Positions 34,013-44,221 of a stretch of DNA of 64,000 nt are shown here, piece by piece. Within the stretch, counting starts at the first letter, position 1; each line of letters begins with the position of its first letter. Source of the stretch: Lentilactobacillus farraginis DSM 18382 = JCM 14108 (GTDB taxonomy: Bacteria; Bacillota; Bacilli; Lactobacillales; Lactobacillaceae); contig NZ_BAKI01000005.1 of NCBI RefSeq assembly GCF_000583655.1, positions 44,883 to 108,882 on the forward strand, in the 5' to 3' direction. Made by a program: the position numbers and the translations under genes. Under the pieces are notes generated by a model, which was given only the letters and a program-made list of their open reading frames with translations, searched no databases and was not told the DNA's origin.

Positions 34013-35761
34013 TTTTCTGGCCTCCTTTCACTTGGGTTTCCAATTCCTGACGATCAAACATTTCTCGATACCAACCACCAAGCGCCATTAATTCTTTGTG
34101 AGTCCCCCGTTCCGTGATTTGACCATCATTGATCACCAAGATTTCATCTGCGTTCATAACCGAGCTTAACCGGTGAGCGGAGATAATAGTAGTCTTTTCT
34201 TTTCGTTCAGCATGTAAGTTATCCAGAATCTGGGTTTCCGTTTCCGCATCAACCGCTGAAAGTGCGTCATCTAAAATCAAGAGTTCCGGATTAATCAGTA
34301 AAGCTCTGGCAATTGCCAAACGCTGTCGCTGACCACCGGAAAGTGAAATGCCTTCCTCACCAACCGCTGTGTCATAGCCGTCCGGCATTTCTTTAATCTG
34401 ATTAAATAGATCACTCTTAGCGGCTGCTTGCTCTACCTGTTGCTGACTGGCCTCAGGCTTGGCAAATCGGATATTTTCACGAATTGATTCTGAAAACAAG
34501 AATGTATCTTGCGGAACATACCCAATTGCCGGAATTAGCGCGTCCATTTTGTAATGACGGATGTCAACCCCACCAAATTTAATTGAACCGGTATAATTAT
34601 CAAACTGCCTTAAAATCAAACGCAGAATGGTACTCTTACCTGAACCGACTTTACCAACCAAGCCGACCGTCTTTCCAGCAGGAACTTGAAAGTTAATGTT
34701 TTGCAACGCCGATCGAGCATCTCCCGGATAAGCAAACTGCTCGACATTGTAATCAATTTCACCTTTTGGCGTTCTATCAACCCATTTGGATCATCGATAA
34801 CCGTGCTTTTTTGCCGCAGCAGATCCATGACCCGATCATAACTGGCATTACCCCGTTCCAAAGTATTAAACAGCATGCCAACCGCAAACATCGGCCAGAT
34901 CATCATTGCTAAATAGGAAACAAACGAAACCAGCGAACCGATTGTAATCTGTCCGGTTGTAACCAAATAACCACCATAGACAATTGTAATAACGTAAGAC
35001 AGGGAAATAATCATTGTCGTCATAGGGTCAAATAATGAGTCCAAGCGGTTAACCCGGCGGTTAATGTCAATTGTCCGGGCAACCTGGTTATCAAAATCGG
35101 CCATATCTTCTTTTTGCTGGCCCAGCCCTTTAATAACCTTAATTCCGGTGATGCTTTCTTCTGCTTTATTATTTAACCGAGAAAAAGCAGCCTGTGAATC
35201 ACGAAAGGCAATGTGAATTTTAGATCCCATATAACGGGCCATCACGGCAAGTAAAGGAAATGGTACAATTGCAATAATCGTTAACCGCCAATCAATTAAA
35301 CTGACCATGGCAATTAACGTTGTTCCGCCCGTAATCATTGAATCAGCAAATTGAAGAATACCACCACCGGCAACACGCTGGATCGCCGACAAGTCATTAG
35401 TTGCGTGAGCCATCAAATCCCCAGTCCGATATTTTTGAAAAAAGGCCTGATCCATTTGAGTATAATGCCAAAATAAGCGATTTCTCAGCACCTTTTCAAG
35501 CTTAGCTGCTTCGCCCCAAATAGCAGTTCGCCACATATAGCGACTGCCATACTGGGCAAATGCGACAACTGCCAGGACGATTAATAAAACAAGTAGGTTG
35601 TCAGCTGCCAATTTTCCATTATGAATTGCATCTACCAAAACACCAATAATTCTCGGTGGAATAATTGCTAATAACGCTGTTAGTATTAAGCCGAAAACAC
35701 CTATCAGATAGGTTTTCCATTCTCGCTTAAAATACCAACCAAGCTTTATAAAGATACTCAA
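34005..35761 (-). pseudogene. Exporter-type ABC protein, first subunit, one frameshift
   Basis: A partner half-transporter, 585 aa when repaired. The membrane domain (WYFKREWKTYLIGVFGLILT onward) and the linker to NGLIER are in the first frame; it breaks at 34768-34771. The second frame resumes GEIDYNVEQF and the ATPase: Walker A GKVGSGKSTILRLIL, signature LSGGQRQRLAIARALL, Walker B LLILDDALSAVD (Asp in place of Glu after Walker B, typical of the degenerate half). One base lost from GGCC restores ERPKGEIDY. Together with the downstream gene it forms a heterodimeric exporter. Confidence 0.88.
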
Positions 35762-35986
35762 TCGGATTCACCTCTTAAAGATTAAAAATTAATTAAACAG
35801 GAACTATGATAGCACAAATCCTTATCGTTGTTGGCTAAAAGAACTATTGCTGTTTCGCCGAACAAGCTTGATTCGCTTCTACCGTAACCCACCCGTTATA
35901 ATTAATTGTCGTTTATCAAGATTTTAATGTATAATAAAGTTGAAAACAGTAACGTAACGATACATAACATAACGGTGGTGATTCAA

Positions 35987-36603
35987 TTGAGTGAACAGGA
36001 AAAACAGGGTTGGACAATGAAACAGATTGCTGATGACCTCGGCGTTAATAAAATGCGGATTTATCGAACAATCTCTCGACTCAACCTGAAAGAAGCATAT
36101 AAGAAAGGTCAGACACTTTACTTTGACCAAGCAGCCAAAGACGCCGTGGAAAACGCGATCCGGCCAAATACATCTCAAAGTGTCCGGACAAACCCACAGT
36201 CCCGTCAAACCAAAACCACCGACACTTCGGCAAACCAATTATTGGTGTCTTTAAATGACCGGGTAAAAGCGCAACAGACCCAAATTGAAACACTAACCGG
36301 CTACTTGACCAGTCACAACGTCTTCAATTAGTCGCTGAGCAGCGCACTCAAAAGGTCGAAAAACAGGTTGCCGATTTACAACAGCAAATTGGTTCATCGA
36401 CGGCCGTCGCAACGCTCACCAAACCATCTCAAATCGGCGAACGTAATTTGGATCCGGACTATTTCGACAAAGAACAAACTGAAGCAAACAACCAAGCCGC
36501 TAGTTCGCAAATGGGTGAAACACCCAAGGTAAAGCTCATTCCCAAACCCGAAAAACAAGCAGGCGGTTTCTTCAAACATTTTTGGCAAAAGCCGTTGCTA
36601 TAA
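35987..36603 (+). pseudogene. DUF536-type DNA-binding protein, one frameshift
   Basis: An N-terminal helix-turn-helix (WTMKQIADDLGVNKMRIYRT), a linker, a coiled coil (LLDQSQRLQLVAEQRTQKVE) and a basic tail match the DUF536 proteins usually found beside plasmid repB genes in lactic acid bacteria. The frame breaks at 36299-36302; restoring one C of GGCC gives TGLLDQSQRL and a 205-residue product ending at the TAA at 36601-36603. The best start is a TTG at 35987 behind GGTGGTG. Upstream are TAACG-rich repeats. No rep gene is near, so it may be a captured plasmid gene or a chromosomal homologue. Confidence 0.75.
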
Positions 36604-36624
36604 AGATAATTTTGTAATTTAACG

Positions 36625-36660
36625 GAAGGTAACGACAATCCAATCGTTACCTTCTTTTTT
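36625..36660 (+). terminator. Terminator of the DUF536 gene
   Basis: GAAGGTAACGA and TCGTTACCTTC followed by six T. Confidence 0.9.
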
Positions 36661-36798
36661 CAGTGAATTGCAACGGCAACTCAAGTCAGGCTTTAATCAC
36701 TCACCCTTATTGAAGTTCGATTATAATAGTGTTAGTATCTTATCATTAATTATCATCGTTTTTTAATGATTAAAATGATTCTTAGGAGGTAGATTGAG

Positions 36799-38175
36799 AT
36801 GTTTAGTGAAATTGGTCAACTAATTTTTGATAATGAAGCTGTCGCAAAAACCTCCGATTTTACAATGGGCTTGGAAATCGAAATGCAACGAGTTGATGAA
36901 ACCGGTGCGTTAAGTCAGGAACCCTATCCTGCAGGAGCCGGTGATGAAAAGATCAACCCTTGGATTACAAATGACTTCCTGGAAACCATGTCAGAGGTCG
37001 TCACACCGCCGGCCGCCCACGCTTTGGATGCCATGCACTATTTGTATGGTATCAATAACGCGCTTCGGACTGCACTTTCTCCAGGAGAACTATTGTGGCC
37101 GCTATCAATGCCGCCACGATTGCCAAAGGATAAAAGCAAAATTCCTTTAGCCAAGATGGGGCCAAAGAAAGAGGCCTACTTAAAAGAATGGCTGAAGCGA
37201 CATGGCTTTTCAGAAGGAACCCCTTGTGGTGCCCACATCAATTTAAGTATTGATCCCCATGTTTTCAACTTGGTCTATGATCACATGCATGATCAATTTG
37301 ATTCCGAGTTGGATCTGCAAAATTATCTTTATGCCAAAATTGCCCAAGGCTTCCTGCGATATCGGTGGGTCATTACTTACTTATTCGGTGCCAGCCCAAT
37401 CGCCGAAGCAAACTACTTTGACGAAGGGGTGGGTCCCAAAGCACCCATTCGAAGTATTCGTCAAAGCTCATACGGTTTTGGCAATAAATTTACTGGCGAT
37501 TACACAAACATTCAACGATACGTTAACCGAATTGAACAGGGCGTCGCCGAGGGGAAACTAATTTCCGATTATGAATTCCACGGTGCGGTCAGATATAAAG
37601 GAAACACAAACTTGAAAGAACTACCAAAAACCGGTGTTCAATATTTGGAACTGCGGATGCTTGACCTCGATCCCAGCAGTTCGGTTGGCATTCGAACAAA
37701 TACACTGCGTTTCTTCCGGCTGATGGCCAGTTATTTCATTATGTCACCCGCGTTAAAACCCGAACAGGTCAATGCCGTCGTCGCTAGGGCTGATAAAATA
37801 AACGAAGCGGTTTCCGAAGAACATCCAAATGACGTTTCCAAATATCAGGCCAGCGCCAGAGCCTTCTTACAGCGCTTGGAAATGTACGCTGATAAAATTC
37901 AGCTTGGCCCCGAATATCAGGAAGAAATCGAAGACCTTCAGGATCGCGTCGAAAATCCACTATCGACACCGAGCGCTAAAATGATTACGCATATCAAAAA
38001 CCATTCTTTAACTGATTATGCTTTACGGCGTGCTAAACATTATCAGGCTTCGGCTTTACAATCGATTCGACCATTTAAAGGTTTTGAAACCAACCGAAAA
38101 ATTTCGGCCAATGATTTAAAACATAACTTATTTCAAGGCAGCTGGGAACCTGACCAGGATAAAAATCAGGATTAA
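36799..38175 (+). CDS. Glutamate-cysteine ligase-like protein 1
   Basis: A 458-residue protein of the glutamate-cysteine ligase/GshA family found in several copies in lactobacilli (often called Gcl). ATP-dependent linking of glutamate's gamma-carboxyl to cysteine or another amine is the known activity of the family. Motifs: GLEIEMQRVD near residue 25 (metal/ATP), CGAHINLSI, YLFGASPIAEANYF, RSIRQSSYGFGNKF and YLELRMLDLDPSS. No C-terminal ATP-grasp (GshF) domain. AGGAGG precedes the ATG. Two paralogues follow on the other strand and a gamma-glutamyl hydrolase-like gene is next, so a gamma-glutamyl peptide role is likely. Substrate amine unknown. Confidence 0.85.
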   Translation: MFSEIGQLIFDNEAVAKTSDFTMGLEIEMQRVDETGALSQEPYPAGAGDEKINPWITNDFLETMSEVVTPPAAHALDAMHYLYGINNALRTALSPGELLWPLSMPPRLPKDKSKIPLAKMGPKKEAYLKEWLKRHGFSEGTPCGAHINLSIDPHVFNLVYDHMHDQFDSELDLQNYLYAKIAQGFLRYRWVITYLFGASPIAEANYFDEGVGPKAPIRSIRQSSYGFGNKFTGDYTNIQRYVNRIEQGVAEGKLISDYEFHGAVRYKGNTNLKELPKTGVQYLELRMLDLDPSSSVGIRTNTLRFFRLMASYFIMSPALKPEQVNAVVARADKINEAVSEEHPNDVSKYQASARAFLQRLEMYADKIQLGPEYQEEIEDLQDRVENPLSTPSAKMITHIKNHSLTDYALRRAKHYQASALQSIRPFKGFETNRKISANDLKHNLFQGSWEPDQDKNQD

Positions 38176-38303
38176 ATCTAAAAAATGGTTTCGAGTCAAG
38201 TTTTGTCCAAAATTTTCTTTTTAGGGTACAATAATGGGCAGCAATCAACCAGACTAATGACGAAATCAATAATTAACGAAGACAAATACGAGGAGGAATT
38301 ACT

Positions 38304-39043
38304 TTGCGCCCAAGAATCGCACTGCCAGCCGATACACTCGCTGAAGCAACCAATATTATTAATGAAAGAAACGCTGCCTTTGCCCCCAGACCGGCAATTG
38401 AAGCCATTGTTAAATCAGGTGGGGTTCCCGTTATTTTCCCAAGCGTCAACCCCGAGGATGTCCGGGACTACATGACCCTTTTTGACGGCGTCTGTTTTCT
38501 GGGCGGCGCGGATGTGGACCCGACATTTTACGGCGAAGAGCCTTTTCAAAAACTGGGAGCAACCTACCTCAAACGAGATCTCTTTGAAATCGAATTATTG
38601 AAGCAGGCAGTTACTGCCGGAAAAGCAATTATGGGTATCTGCCGAGGCCTTCAGCTGATTAATGTCGGCTTGGGAGGTACATTATACCAAGATCTGTCTC
38701 AGGACCTGCACGCGACCTTAAAACACTCTCAAGAGGCTCCGGGAAATATGCCGTCACACCATATTACTGTCGACCCCACCAGTAAACTATATAAACTAAT
38801 CGGCGGCCGGCCATATGTGAATTCACGACATCATCAAGCCATTAAAGATGTCGCACCATACTTGAAAGTAACTGCCCGGCTGATGATCAGGTCATCGAAA
38901 GTGTCGAATCTATTAAAAGCGACCAAATTTTAGCCGTTCAATGGCATCCTGAAAATATCTTCAAGCACTATGACGATTCCAAAAAGCTATTCAAGGATTT
39001 TGTCGAAAGAAGCCAAAAGGTAGCTGAAAAAAGTCGCACTTAG
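38304..39043 (+). pseudogene. Class I glutamine amidotransferase-like gamma-glutamyl hydrolase, one frameshift
   Basis: A PuuD-like (gamma-glutamyl-gamma-aminobutyrate hydrolase) protein, 246 aa when repaired. The first frame has LADTLAEATNIINER..., GGADVDPTFYGEEP and the nucleophile elbow MGICRGLQLIN; it breaks at 38876-38881. The second frame resumes ADDQVIESVESI and the catalytic His/Glu motif AVQWHPENIF, ending at the TAG at 39041. A TTG start follows GAGGAGG. It follows glutamate-cysteine ligase-like gene 1 by about 130 bases and may release or recycle gamma-glutamyl products. One lost G/C explains the break. Confidence 0.85.
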
Positions 39044-39046
39044 CCT

Positions 39047-39089
39047 ACTAAAAAAGTGTCATCCAAAATTTGGATGACACTTTTTTAGT
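39047..39089. terminator. Bidirectional terminator
   Basis: ACTAAAAAAGTGTCATCCAA pairs perfectly with TTGGATGACACTTTTTTAGT, and its end touches the convergent stop codon of ligase-like gene 2. Confidence 0.92.
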
Positions 39090-40420
39090 CAGTTTGAAGA
39101 TAGCTGATTTCCCATCTTCAACTGCTGCAAAATTCGTTGCTGTTCAGCAGCCGAACGGTCCTCAAAACCATAAACAGGATGGGTTAAAAAGTCACTTTGA
39201 TAGCATTTGGCCATTAGCAACAGTTTCTCAAATAATTGCTGAGAATCCCGATTGGTCCAGCTAATCAGTCTAGCGCTGGGTGTCAGTAACGGATTATCAA
39301 TTCTTTCAAGCATTCGCAAGCAAAGTTGTTGCGCATTAAACGGCAGTGAAATTCCCAGACTAAACGTTTTTAGTTTGTTAATAAAGGTTGCCGCCTGATC
39401 ATGAAATTGCGTTATTGCGAAAGGATTTTCCATTGCTACAGCTTCATTTTTATCAGCCGCCACTTGAATCTCTTCATTTACCTGATCCAAATTAAACGGC
39501 TGATTGCTCGCAAAAAATGCAAACATCAGTCGAACCAGATTAACCGCGTCGGCTGAAACACCAAGCGGTGCAAATGGATCGAGATCATAAATCCGCAATT
39601 CAATGTAAAGAATGCCTTCGGACAACAGATCCGTTAAGTGCGGGGTTCGTTTTAATCGAACCGTTCCATAGTATTCCCGCTCCGCAATTATTTTGTGATC
39701 GCGAACCGCGGCTTCAATATCATCTACGTAATCAGAAACACTTCGGTAACTTGCTATGAATCCATTTCCAAAGCCAAGTTTTGAATTTCGAATCGAACGA
39801 ACGGGCCGTTTAGGTGAAGTTGCTGTCGATGAAAAATAATTTTTAAACGCAACCGGTGTTGCACCGAAAAGATACGTTAACAACCAGCGATGCGTCATGA
39901 AGCCAACCGCGGCCTGAAGGTATAAATTATCCAAGTTTTCAGGAGTGCTGTCTTCAGCCATTAACTGCAGTGCTGCCGGTGTCAACCCAACGTTGACGTG
40001 AACGCCGGTTTCTGCCGTTCGTTCAATTTTTCGAAGTTTGGCCACTTTTTGTCGATAGATGTAGTTTTTATAATCGGTTTGCGCAATTTCAATATCGGTA
40101 TGATCGGACCGCAATTTGGGCGGCATACTATAAGGCCATAAATATTCACTACTCGCAAGCTCGCTTCGCAATGCCTGATGATAGGCACCCAAATCCGTCA
40201 AGCCCTGCTTCGTATTTAACTCGGGCGGTGTGATTAACTCTGATTGGGTTTCCAAAAAGTCATTCTTGATAAAGTGATGCTTCTTCTCATCCAACAATCC
40301 CGTTGGATAAGGATGCTTACTAAGACCACCTGTCCCATTTATTCGATGGGTTTCCACTTCCAAGCCAACAAACGAATTAATTAAACTTGCAATATAATTG
40401 GCACTTTTCATTCTAATCAT
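39089..40420 (-). CDS. Glutamate-cysteine ligase-like protein 2
   Basis: The most divergent of the three paralogues (443 aa), but with the same motif order: VGLEVETHRIN, TGVHVNVGL, YLFGATPVAFKNYF, RSIRNSKLGFGNGF and YIELRIYDLDPFAP. N-terminus is shorter. AAAGGATGG precedes the ATG at 40420. It lies downstream of paralogue 3 on the same strand. Altered residues near the substrate loop (LGVHVN, LGFGN) suggest a different amine partner, but the exact specificity cannot be read. Confidence 0.82.
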   Translation of the reverse strand: MIRMKSANYIASLINSFVGLEVETHRINGTGGLSKHPYPTGLLDEKKHHFIKNDFLETQSELITPPELNTKQGLTDLGAYHQALRSELASSEYLWPYSMPPKLRSDHTDIEIAQTDYKNYIYRQKVAKLRKIERTAETGVHVNVGLTPAALQLMAEDSTPENLDNLYLQAAVGFMTHRWLLTYLFGATPVAFKNYFSSTATSPKRPVRSIRNSKLGFGNGFIASYRSVSDYVDDIEAAVRDHKIIAEREYYGTVRLKRTPHLTDLLSEGILYIELRIYDLDPFAPLGVSADAVNLVRLMFAFFASNQPFNLDQVNEEIQVAADKNEAVAMENPFAITQFHDQAATFINKLKTFSLGISLPFNAQQLCLRMLERIDNPLLTPSARLISWTNRDSQQLFEKLLLMAKCYQSDFLTHPVYGFEDRSAAEQQRILQQLKMGNQLSSN

Positions 40421-40543
40421 GAGACCGCCATCCTTTGAAAATCAAAAGGTTCAATTTTATCTGCCAAAACACTTTTTAAGTTGGGGTGCGATAGTTATTC
40501 AAAATCTTAAGTCGAGCCGACCTAAGCCGTCAACTATTTAAAC

Positions 40544-41917
40544 TCACAAATTTTCAGGTTTCCCCATTACACCAAACAGCCGCTGTCGAAGTTCACTGGC
40601 AGTCATATCCGGCTGCTCTTGAAAACCGGTAAACGGGTGTGGATTTTCATGAGCCCGGTTTTGATAACGATTGGCCATTGCCAAACCATAAGACATTAAT
40701 GAACCGTCAACTTCATGATCACAAAGCGTAGCTGCCGGCGTTAGGTTAGGATTATCCAATCGATCCTGCATTGTATCCAAAACCTCTTGATATTCCGGCC
40801 CCCACTGAATAGTGGCACCAAACATCTGCAGCTTATCTAAGAAGTTCTGGGCTTCATGATGATATATTGTCTGCTGATAAGGGTTCTCCAACGCAACTAC
40901 TTCGTTCATGGAAATCCCCTGGGCCAATTTCAAATTAATCTTATCAGAATCTGCTATCGGCGGTGTCATCATAAAGTAGCTCAACATAATCCGAAAGAAT
41001 CTGATAGTAGTTGTCCGAATACTCAACGCAGTTGTCGGGTCAAGGTCCAGCATCCGCAACTCAATGTAATCCACCCCATTTTTAACCATGTTCGTTAAGC
41101 CGTCATGATCCGATTTCAGCCGGACACTGGCATGATACTCAGCCTCGCTGAACAATGTGCCGTTTTTAATGTTGTTTTCAATATTTTCAACATAATCGGC
41201 AACCGAGCGATAATCCTTTTTAACCTCGGACGTCAACCCATAATTTGATGATCGAATACTGCGCACCTGATGTTCTGGCTGGTCATCTTCGGGTTTAAAG
41301 AAGTTCTTTTCGGCAATCGGACTGTTCCCAAACAAATAGGTAATCAGCCAACGATAGTAAACAAATCCCTGGGCAATTTTTATATAAACATAGTTAACAA
41401 AATCCGAATAGGAATCATATTTAGTTTTTTCAACTTCCCAAACCGTTTTCAAGACGGTCTCGTTCACACTGACGTTTAAGTGAACCCCAACAGGAATCCC
41501 TTGCGTATCACTTCTGGTTTCAATCCAACGCTCATAGTAAGCCCGCTGCTCAGGCTCAACGTCGGCAATTGGAATTTTCTTTTTGTCCTTCGGTAGAATG
41601 GGCGGCATACTCAACGGCCACAACATTTCGTTTGGTTCCAAAGCATTTCTCAGCGTATCATTAAGCGCCATCAAATAATGCATGGCATCCAGCGATTTTC
41701 GTGTGGCCGGTGTAATCACTTCACTTTGAATTTGATAAACATCCGTTTTTATAAAATGATTCTTACGCTGATTTCCTAATGCCTTGGGATATGCCTCCTT
41801 TGTCAACCTGCCAGAAGCATCAATTCGAATTGTTTCAACCTCAATTCCCATATTAAAATCGCTGGCTTTTGCCACAATTTCATTATTAAATATAATCTGA
41901 CCTATTTTATCAAACAT
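40544..41917 (-). CDS. Glutamate-cysteine ligase-like protein 3
   Basis: A 457-residue paralogue: MGIEVETIRID, VGVHLNVSV, YLFGNSPIAEKNFF, RSIRSSNYGLTSEV and YIELRMLDLDPTTALS. N-terminus MFDKIGQIIFNNEIVAKASD closely follows paralogue 1 (MFSEIGQLIFDNEAVAKTSD), so it arose from the same ancestor. GGGGG lies upstream of the ATG. Together the three copies make a cluster of possible gamma-glutamyl-peptide makers. Confidence 0.83.
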   Translation of the reverse strand: MFDKIGQIIFNNEIVAKASDFNMGIEVETIRIDASGRLTKEAYPKALGNQRKNHFIKTDVYQIQSEVITPATRKSLDAMHYLMALNDTLRNALEPNEMLWPLSMPPILPKDKKKIPIADVEPEQRAYYERWIETRSDTQGIPVGVHLNVSVNETVLKTVWEVEKTKYDSYSDFVNYVYIKIAQGFVYYRWLITYLFGNSPIAEKNFFKPEDDQPEHQVRSIRSSNYGLTSEVKKDYRSVADYVENIENNIKNGTLFSEAEYHASVRLKSDHDGLTNMVKNGVDYIELRMLDLDPTTALSIRTTTIRFFRIMLSYFMMTPPIADSDKINLKLAQGISMNEVVALENPYQQTIYHHEAQNFLDKLQMFGATIQWGPEYQEVLDTMQDRLDNPNLTPAATLCDHEVDGSLMSYGLAMANRYQNRAHENPHPFTGFQEQPDMTASELRQRLFGVMGKPENL

Positions 41918-42067
41918 ACTTCTTCATCCCCCTATATGTAAATGTTACACATACTCTAACGCAATTCGATTGTCAATTCAAAGGAAAATTTAATATTGTG
42001 GATTAACCATTAGAAAACAGTCCGTGATACGATAAGACCATAATACAAAAAGGGGGAGAAAGCTATC

Positions 42068-42925
42068 ATGAATCCAGAATTACTCGATCAATTACCAATT
42101 CCGAAGATTGTGCATGATCGACCTGTCGGTGGTGGTGATATTAATGAGGCCTTTAAGTTAACAGATCAAAATGGCGGCCGCTATTTTCTACTTATTCAGC
42201 CCAATCATTCAAAGGATTTTTTCAAGCATGAAGTTACCGGTTTGCAGTTGCTGGCACAAACCGTTCTAACACCCAAAGTTCTCGCTTGGGGATCCTTTGG
42301 CAAAGACGCCTACCTGCTGCTCAGTTACGTTAACCATCAGCCGGCGGGCGACCAATTTGAGATGGGCAGACAGCTTGCTAAGCTGCATAAACGCCGAAGT
42401 CCCAATAAACAATACGGGTTTAATGAAAACTTTACAATGGGAACCTACACAGCTGATAACACCTGGCAGCCGGAATGGGAAAGCTTTTTTGTCAACCAAA
42501 GGCTGGCAGCCCTAAAGAAACTCATTCAACAACGCAATTTATGGACCTCGGAAATGGAAACCCTCTATGCAAGGGCAATCAAAGTCTTTAAGAAGCTTAT
42601 GAAAGATTACCACCCCTTACCTTCGCTTCTTCATGGTGACTTATGGTCCGGCAACTTTATGTTTAACCAGGATGGGAAACCTGTCTTTATTGACCCGGCC
42701 GTTTTTTACGGGGACCGGGAATTTGATTTGGGTATCACCCACGTCTTTGGAGGCTTCACTACGGACTTTTATGAGGGATACAAAACCGAATATCCATTGG
42801 AAAGGGGCTCTGCTAATCGACTCCCATTTTACCAGCTTTACTACCTGATGTTTCATTTATCGCAATTTGGCGCCGGTTATCAGGGCAGCGTCCTTCAAAT
42901 GCTGGCATTATGCGCTGGTAAATAA
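42068..42925 (+). CDS. Fructosamine kinase family protein
   Basis: A 285-residue protein-kinase-like small-molecule kinase of the fructosamine-3-kinase/ketoamine kinase family. RPVGGGDINEAFKL is the nucleotide loop, LLHGDLWSGNFMF the catalytic loop with HGD, and IDPAVFYGDREFDLG the metal-binding DPA motif. Such enzymes phosphorylate glycated amines (deglycation). AGGGGGAG precedes the ATG. It lies between ligase-like gene 3 and a DMT permease, with no obvious operon partner. Confidence 0.88.
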   Translation: MNPELLDQLPIPKIVHDRPVGGGDINEAFKLTDQNGGRYFLLIQPNHSKDFFKHEVTGLQLLAQTVLTPKVLAWGSFGKDAYLLLSYVNHQPAGDQFEMGRQLAKLHKRRSPNKQYGFNENFTMGTYTADNTWQPEWESFFVNQRLAALKKLIQQRNLWTSEMETLYARAIKVFKKLMKDYHPLPSLLHGDLWSGNFMFNQDGKPVFIDPAVFYGDREFDLGITHVFGGFTTDFYEGYKTEYPLERGSANRLPFYQLYYLMFHLSQFGAGYQGSVLQMLALCAGK

Positions 42926-42936
42926 TTGTCCTTACA

Positions 42937-42978
42937 AAATGAGTGGTCGCAACCTTATCGTTGTGACCGCTCATTTTT
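42937..42978. terminator. Terminator between the kinase and permease genes
   Basis: AAAATGAGTGGTCGCAA and TTGTGACCGCTCATTTTT form an imperfect stem ending in T, between the convergent genes. Confidence 0.8.
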
Positions 42979-42988
42979 GTTCTTTAAT

Positions 42989-43921
42989 TTATTTTTTAAT
43001 TTGATCAGGACTTTCGGGTGCCGGCAGTACCCTCATAGTTGCCCATGACTGGACAAAAACCGTTCCAATAATCAAAACAGCCCCCACAGTTTCCGGAAGA
43101 CCAAATTGAACTCCCAGAAAAATAACGGACAGAAACGTTGCCGACAACGGCTCAAAGCACCCCAGTACGCTGGCTGTTGTAGCCATAATAAACTGCAAAC
43201 TTCCCAAAAAGAATAAATAGGCTAACATCGTGCCAAAGATAACAACAAATCCAATCCTGGCATAGGACTCCCAGCTAAATACCGGCAAATGACGCCAGAT
43301 TTTATAGTAACCACTAAAGGCAACCCCGCCGATTAACATTGACCAGCCAACGATTGGAATGGAACCATATTTTGCCAATAACGTTCGAGGTAATAATGTA
43401 TACAAGGTCGCGCTAACAGCAGTTAACAGCCCCCATGAAAGCCCCTTCATTGGAATTGCCAATGTCGTTAGTTGCCCATGAGTAACTAACAAAATTGTCC
43501 CCGTCAGTGCCATCCCCAATGATAAAATATCCACTCTGCGCGGCCAGTTTCGTGTACTAAACGCTAAATAAACAATAATAATAGCCGGTGATAAAAACTG
43601 CAAAATGGTGGCTGTCGCGGCATTCCCATAATCGATCGCTTTAAAATATGTATATTGCGAAGCCGCCATACCAATAAAGCTGAAAAAGATTAAATAAATT
43701 GCGTCCCGCCAATTGGACCACACCGTTAAACTTTGCTTATGCTCGGTGATCAATCCATAGATAACCAGTAGTACCCCTGAAATCAACATTCGTACAGACA
43801 CCAACCAGTTTGCACTCACAGTTTCACTGGTAAATAACGCTTGGGCAGTTGTCCCCGATATTCCCCATAACAAAGGCCCTGAAATCGCCAGCACAATGCC
43901 CTTAACCTTCGAATTCCGCAA
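42989..43921 (-). CDS. DMT-superfamily (EamA) permease
   Basis: A ten-helix drug/metabolite transporter, two EamA repeats (residues about 6-145 and 155-300). LAISGPLLWGISGTTAQALF marks the first repeat. GGAGG nine bases before a TTG at 43921 sets the start. Substrate unknown; amino acid or metabolite exporters are common. It lies beside the gamma-glutamyl cluster. Confidence 0.85.
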   Translation of the reverse strand: MRNSKVKGIVLAISGPLLWGISGTTAQALFTSETVSANWLVSVRMLISGVLLVIYGLITEHKQSLTVWSNWRDAIYLIFFSFIGMAASQYTYFKAIDYGNAATATILQFLSPAIIIVYLAFSTRNWPRRVDILSLGMALTGTILLVTHGQLTTLAIPMKGLSWGLLTAVSATLYTLLPRTLLAKYGSIPIVGWSMLIGGVAFSGYYKIWRHLPVFSWESYARIGFVVIFGTMLAYLFFLGSLQFIMATTASVLGCFEPLSATFLSVIFLGVQFGLPETVGAVLIIGTVFVQSWATMRVLPAPESPDQIKK

Positions 43922-43949
43922 AACAACTTTCCTCCACTTCAATCACTTT

Positions 43950-44220
43950 GATAAATCACTTAAAGTTGGCATTAGCACTGTTTCCCGGCAGCTGGCTTAA
44001 GCTGATCTTTAACGCAGTGAGATCATTATATAGCATTTCCGCTGAAAAAAGACGGAATGATTGTCAATTTGCGTTCACAAAAAGCATCCCGTCACGTTCA
44101 GTAACTATTTTCAATCATTATCTTATGCCGCCAAGGCTTTTTCAAATCACCTGATACTAATAACGTATTACAGCGCGCGTCTCTTTATTAGCTGTTTTTG
44201 TCTCTAATTCCCGTCAATTA
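43950..44220. other. Short gene-free stretch
   Basis: About 270 bases between the DMT permease start and the end of the ECF operon. No RNA motif, open frame with a ribosome binding site or clear terminator was recognised. Confidence 0.4.
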
Positions 44221-44221
44221 G

